In this document: piece by piece, positions 63,942 to 64,000 of the stretch
Position numbering within the stretch: position 1 is the first letter of the stretch
How the letters are laid out: each line of letters begins with the position of its first letter
Source of the DNA: Spirosoma foliorum
GTDB taxonomy: Bacteria > Bacteroidota > Bacteroidia > Cytophagales > Spirosomataceae
DNA length: 64,000 bases
Assembly: GCF_014117325.1 (NCBI RefSeq)
Contig: NZ_CP059732.1
Coordinates: forward strand, 1,426,001-1,490,000
Direction: 5' to 3'
Program-made: the position numbers and the translations under genes
Notes under the pieces: generated by a model
The model's database searches: none
Seen by the model: only the letters and a program-made list of their open reading frames with translations
Told to the model about the DNA's origin: nothing

Positions 63942-64000
63942 ATGGCGCATAAAGCAATTTTAACAGTAGCGGGTCAGGAGATTAAAGCCCTGGAATTTCT
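63942..64000 (+). CDS. tssD: T6SS tube protein TssD (Hcp), copy 4, cut by the window end
   Basis: Begins MAHKAILTVAGQEIKALEF and runs out of the window after 19 full codons. The AILTVAGQEIKALEF start matches that of copy 2 (AVLSVCGEDFDLLEF), so it is probably a fourth TssD-type gene. Length and end are not visible. Confidence 0.75.
   Translation, partial: MAHKAILTVAGQEIKALEF

Overview
The window looks like a chromosome segment of a Bacteroidota bacterium of the order Cytophagales, most likely Spirosoma or a close relative. This is an inference from gene families (DUF4249, DUF2723, DUF349, PVC-type cytochrome dehydrogenase, Bacteroidota-type T6SS with TssO and TssD), from -7 boxes of the Bacteroidota form TAnnTTTG, and from gene starts that mostly lack a Shine-Dalgarno sequence. 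No rRNA, CRISPR array, insertion sequence or prophage was seen.

Layout. 1-7 kb: end of an alpha-amylase-type enzyme, a DUF1460 amidase-like protein, a leftward pair of hypothetical proteins (one with a carbohydrate-binding-like domain), and a secreted adhesin made of 17-residue repeats with a C-terminal chaperone domain. 7-17 kb: a DUF2723 membrane glycosyltransferase-like protein, a DUF1059 protein, a large hybrid histidine kinase and a gene-poor 1.3 kb stretch rich in palindromes. 17-23 kb: a leftward sugar-acid type cluster (cytochrome-fused dehydrogenase, Tat-exported sugar isomerase, SDR dehydrogenase, MFS permease). 23-29 kb: a ~2000-residue DUF11/SdrD-like surface protein broken by one base in an A9 run. 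30-37 kb: AttH/CrtC-like protein, VOC protein, AraC regulator, PQQ-type dehydrogenase with a fused cytochrome c, ABC exporter, lipoprotein, ADP-ribosylglycohydrolase. 38-45 kb: a likely organic-acid uptake and activation unit (MFS permease, two-helix small protein, acetyl-CoA synthetase), pdxH, a DUF349 protein and a tRNA-Thr with an unusually long variable arm. 45-50 kb: DUF4249 lipoprotein, glycosyltransferase, DUF4239 membrane protein and decayed DNA.

50.6-64 kb: a type VI secretion system of the Bacteroidota subtype in one rightward run: outer-membrane barrel, tssE, tssF, tssG, tssK, tssO, tssH(clpV), PAAR, tssB, tssC and four tandem tssD (Hcp) genes, the last cut by the window edge. Baseplate, sheath, tube, spike tip and recycling ATPase are present. 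tssI(VgrG), tssN, tssP, tssQ and tssR are not in the window and may follow it.

The most unusual feature is a class of long imperfect inverted repeats filling the short spaces between genes, including co-directional genes inside operons. Each hairpin is built from short repeated words. Some words recur tens of kilobases apart (GTCAGGTAYTGTCAGG near 20.6 and 60.0 kb; GTAAACCACAAACC near 18.7 and 61.1 kb), yet arm symmetry is locally kept. Six of the nine junctions from tssE to tssC carry one, and a seventh has a small hairpin. A second class, nested palindromes of 120-235 bp, sits near 7.0, 10.8, 15.7 and 34.3 kb.
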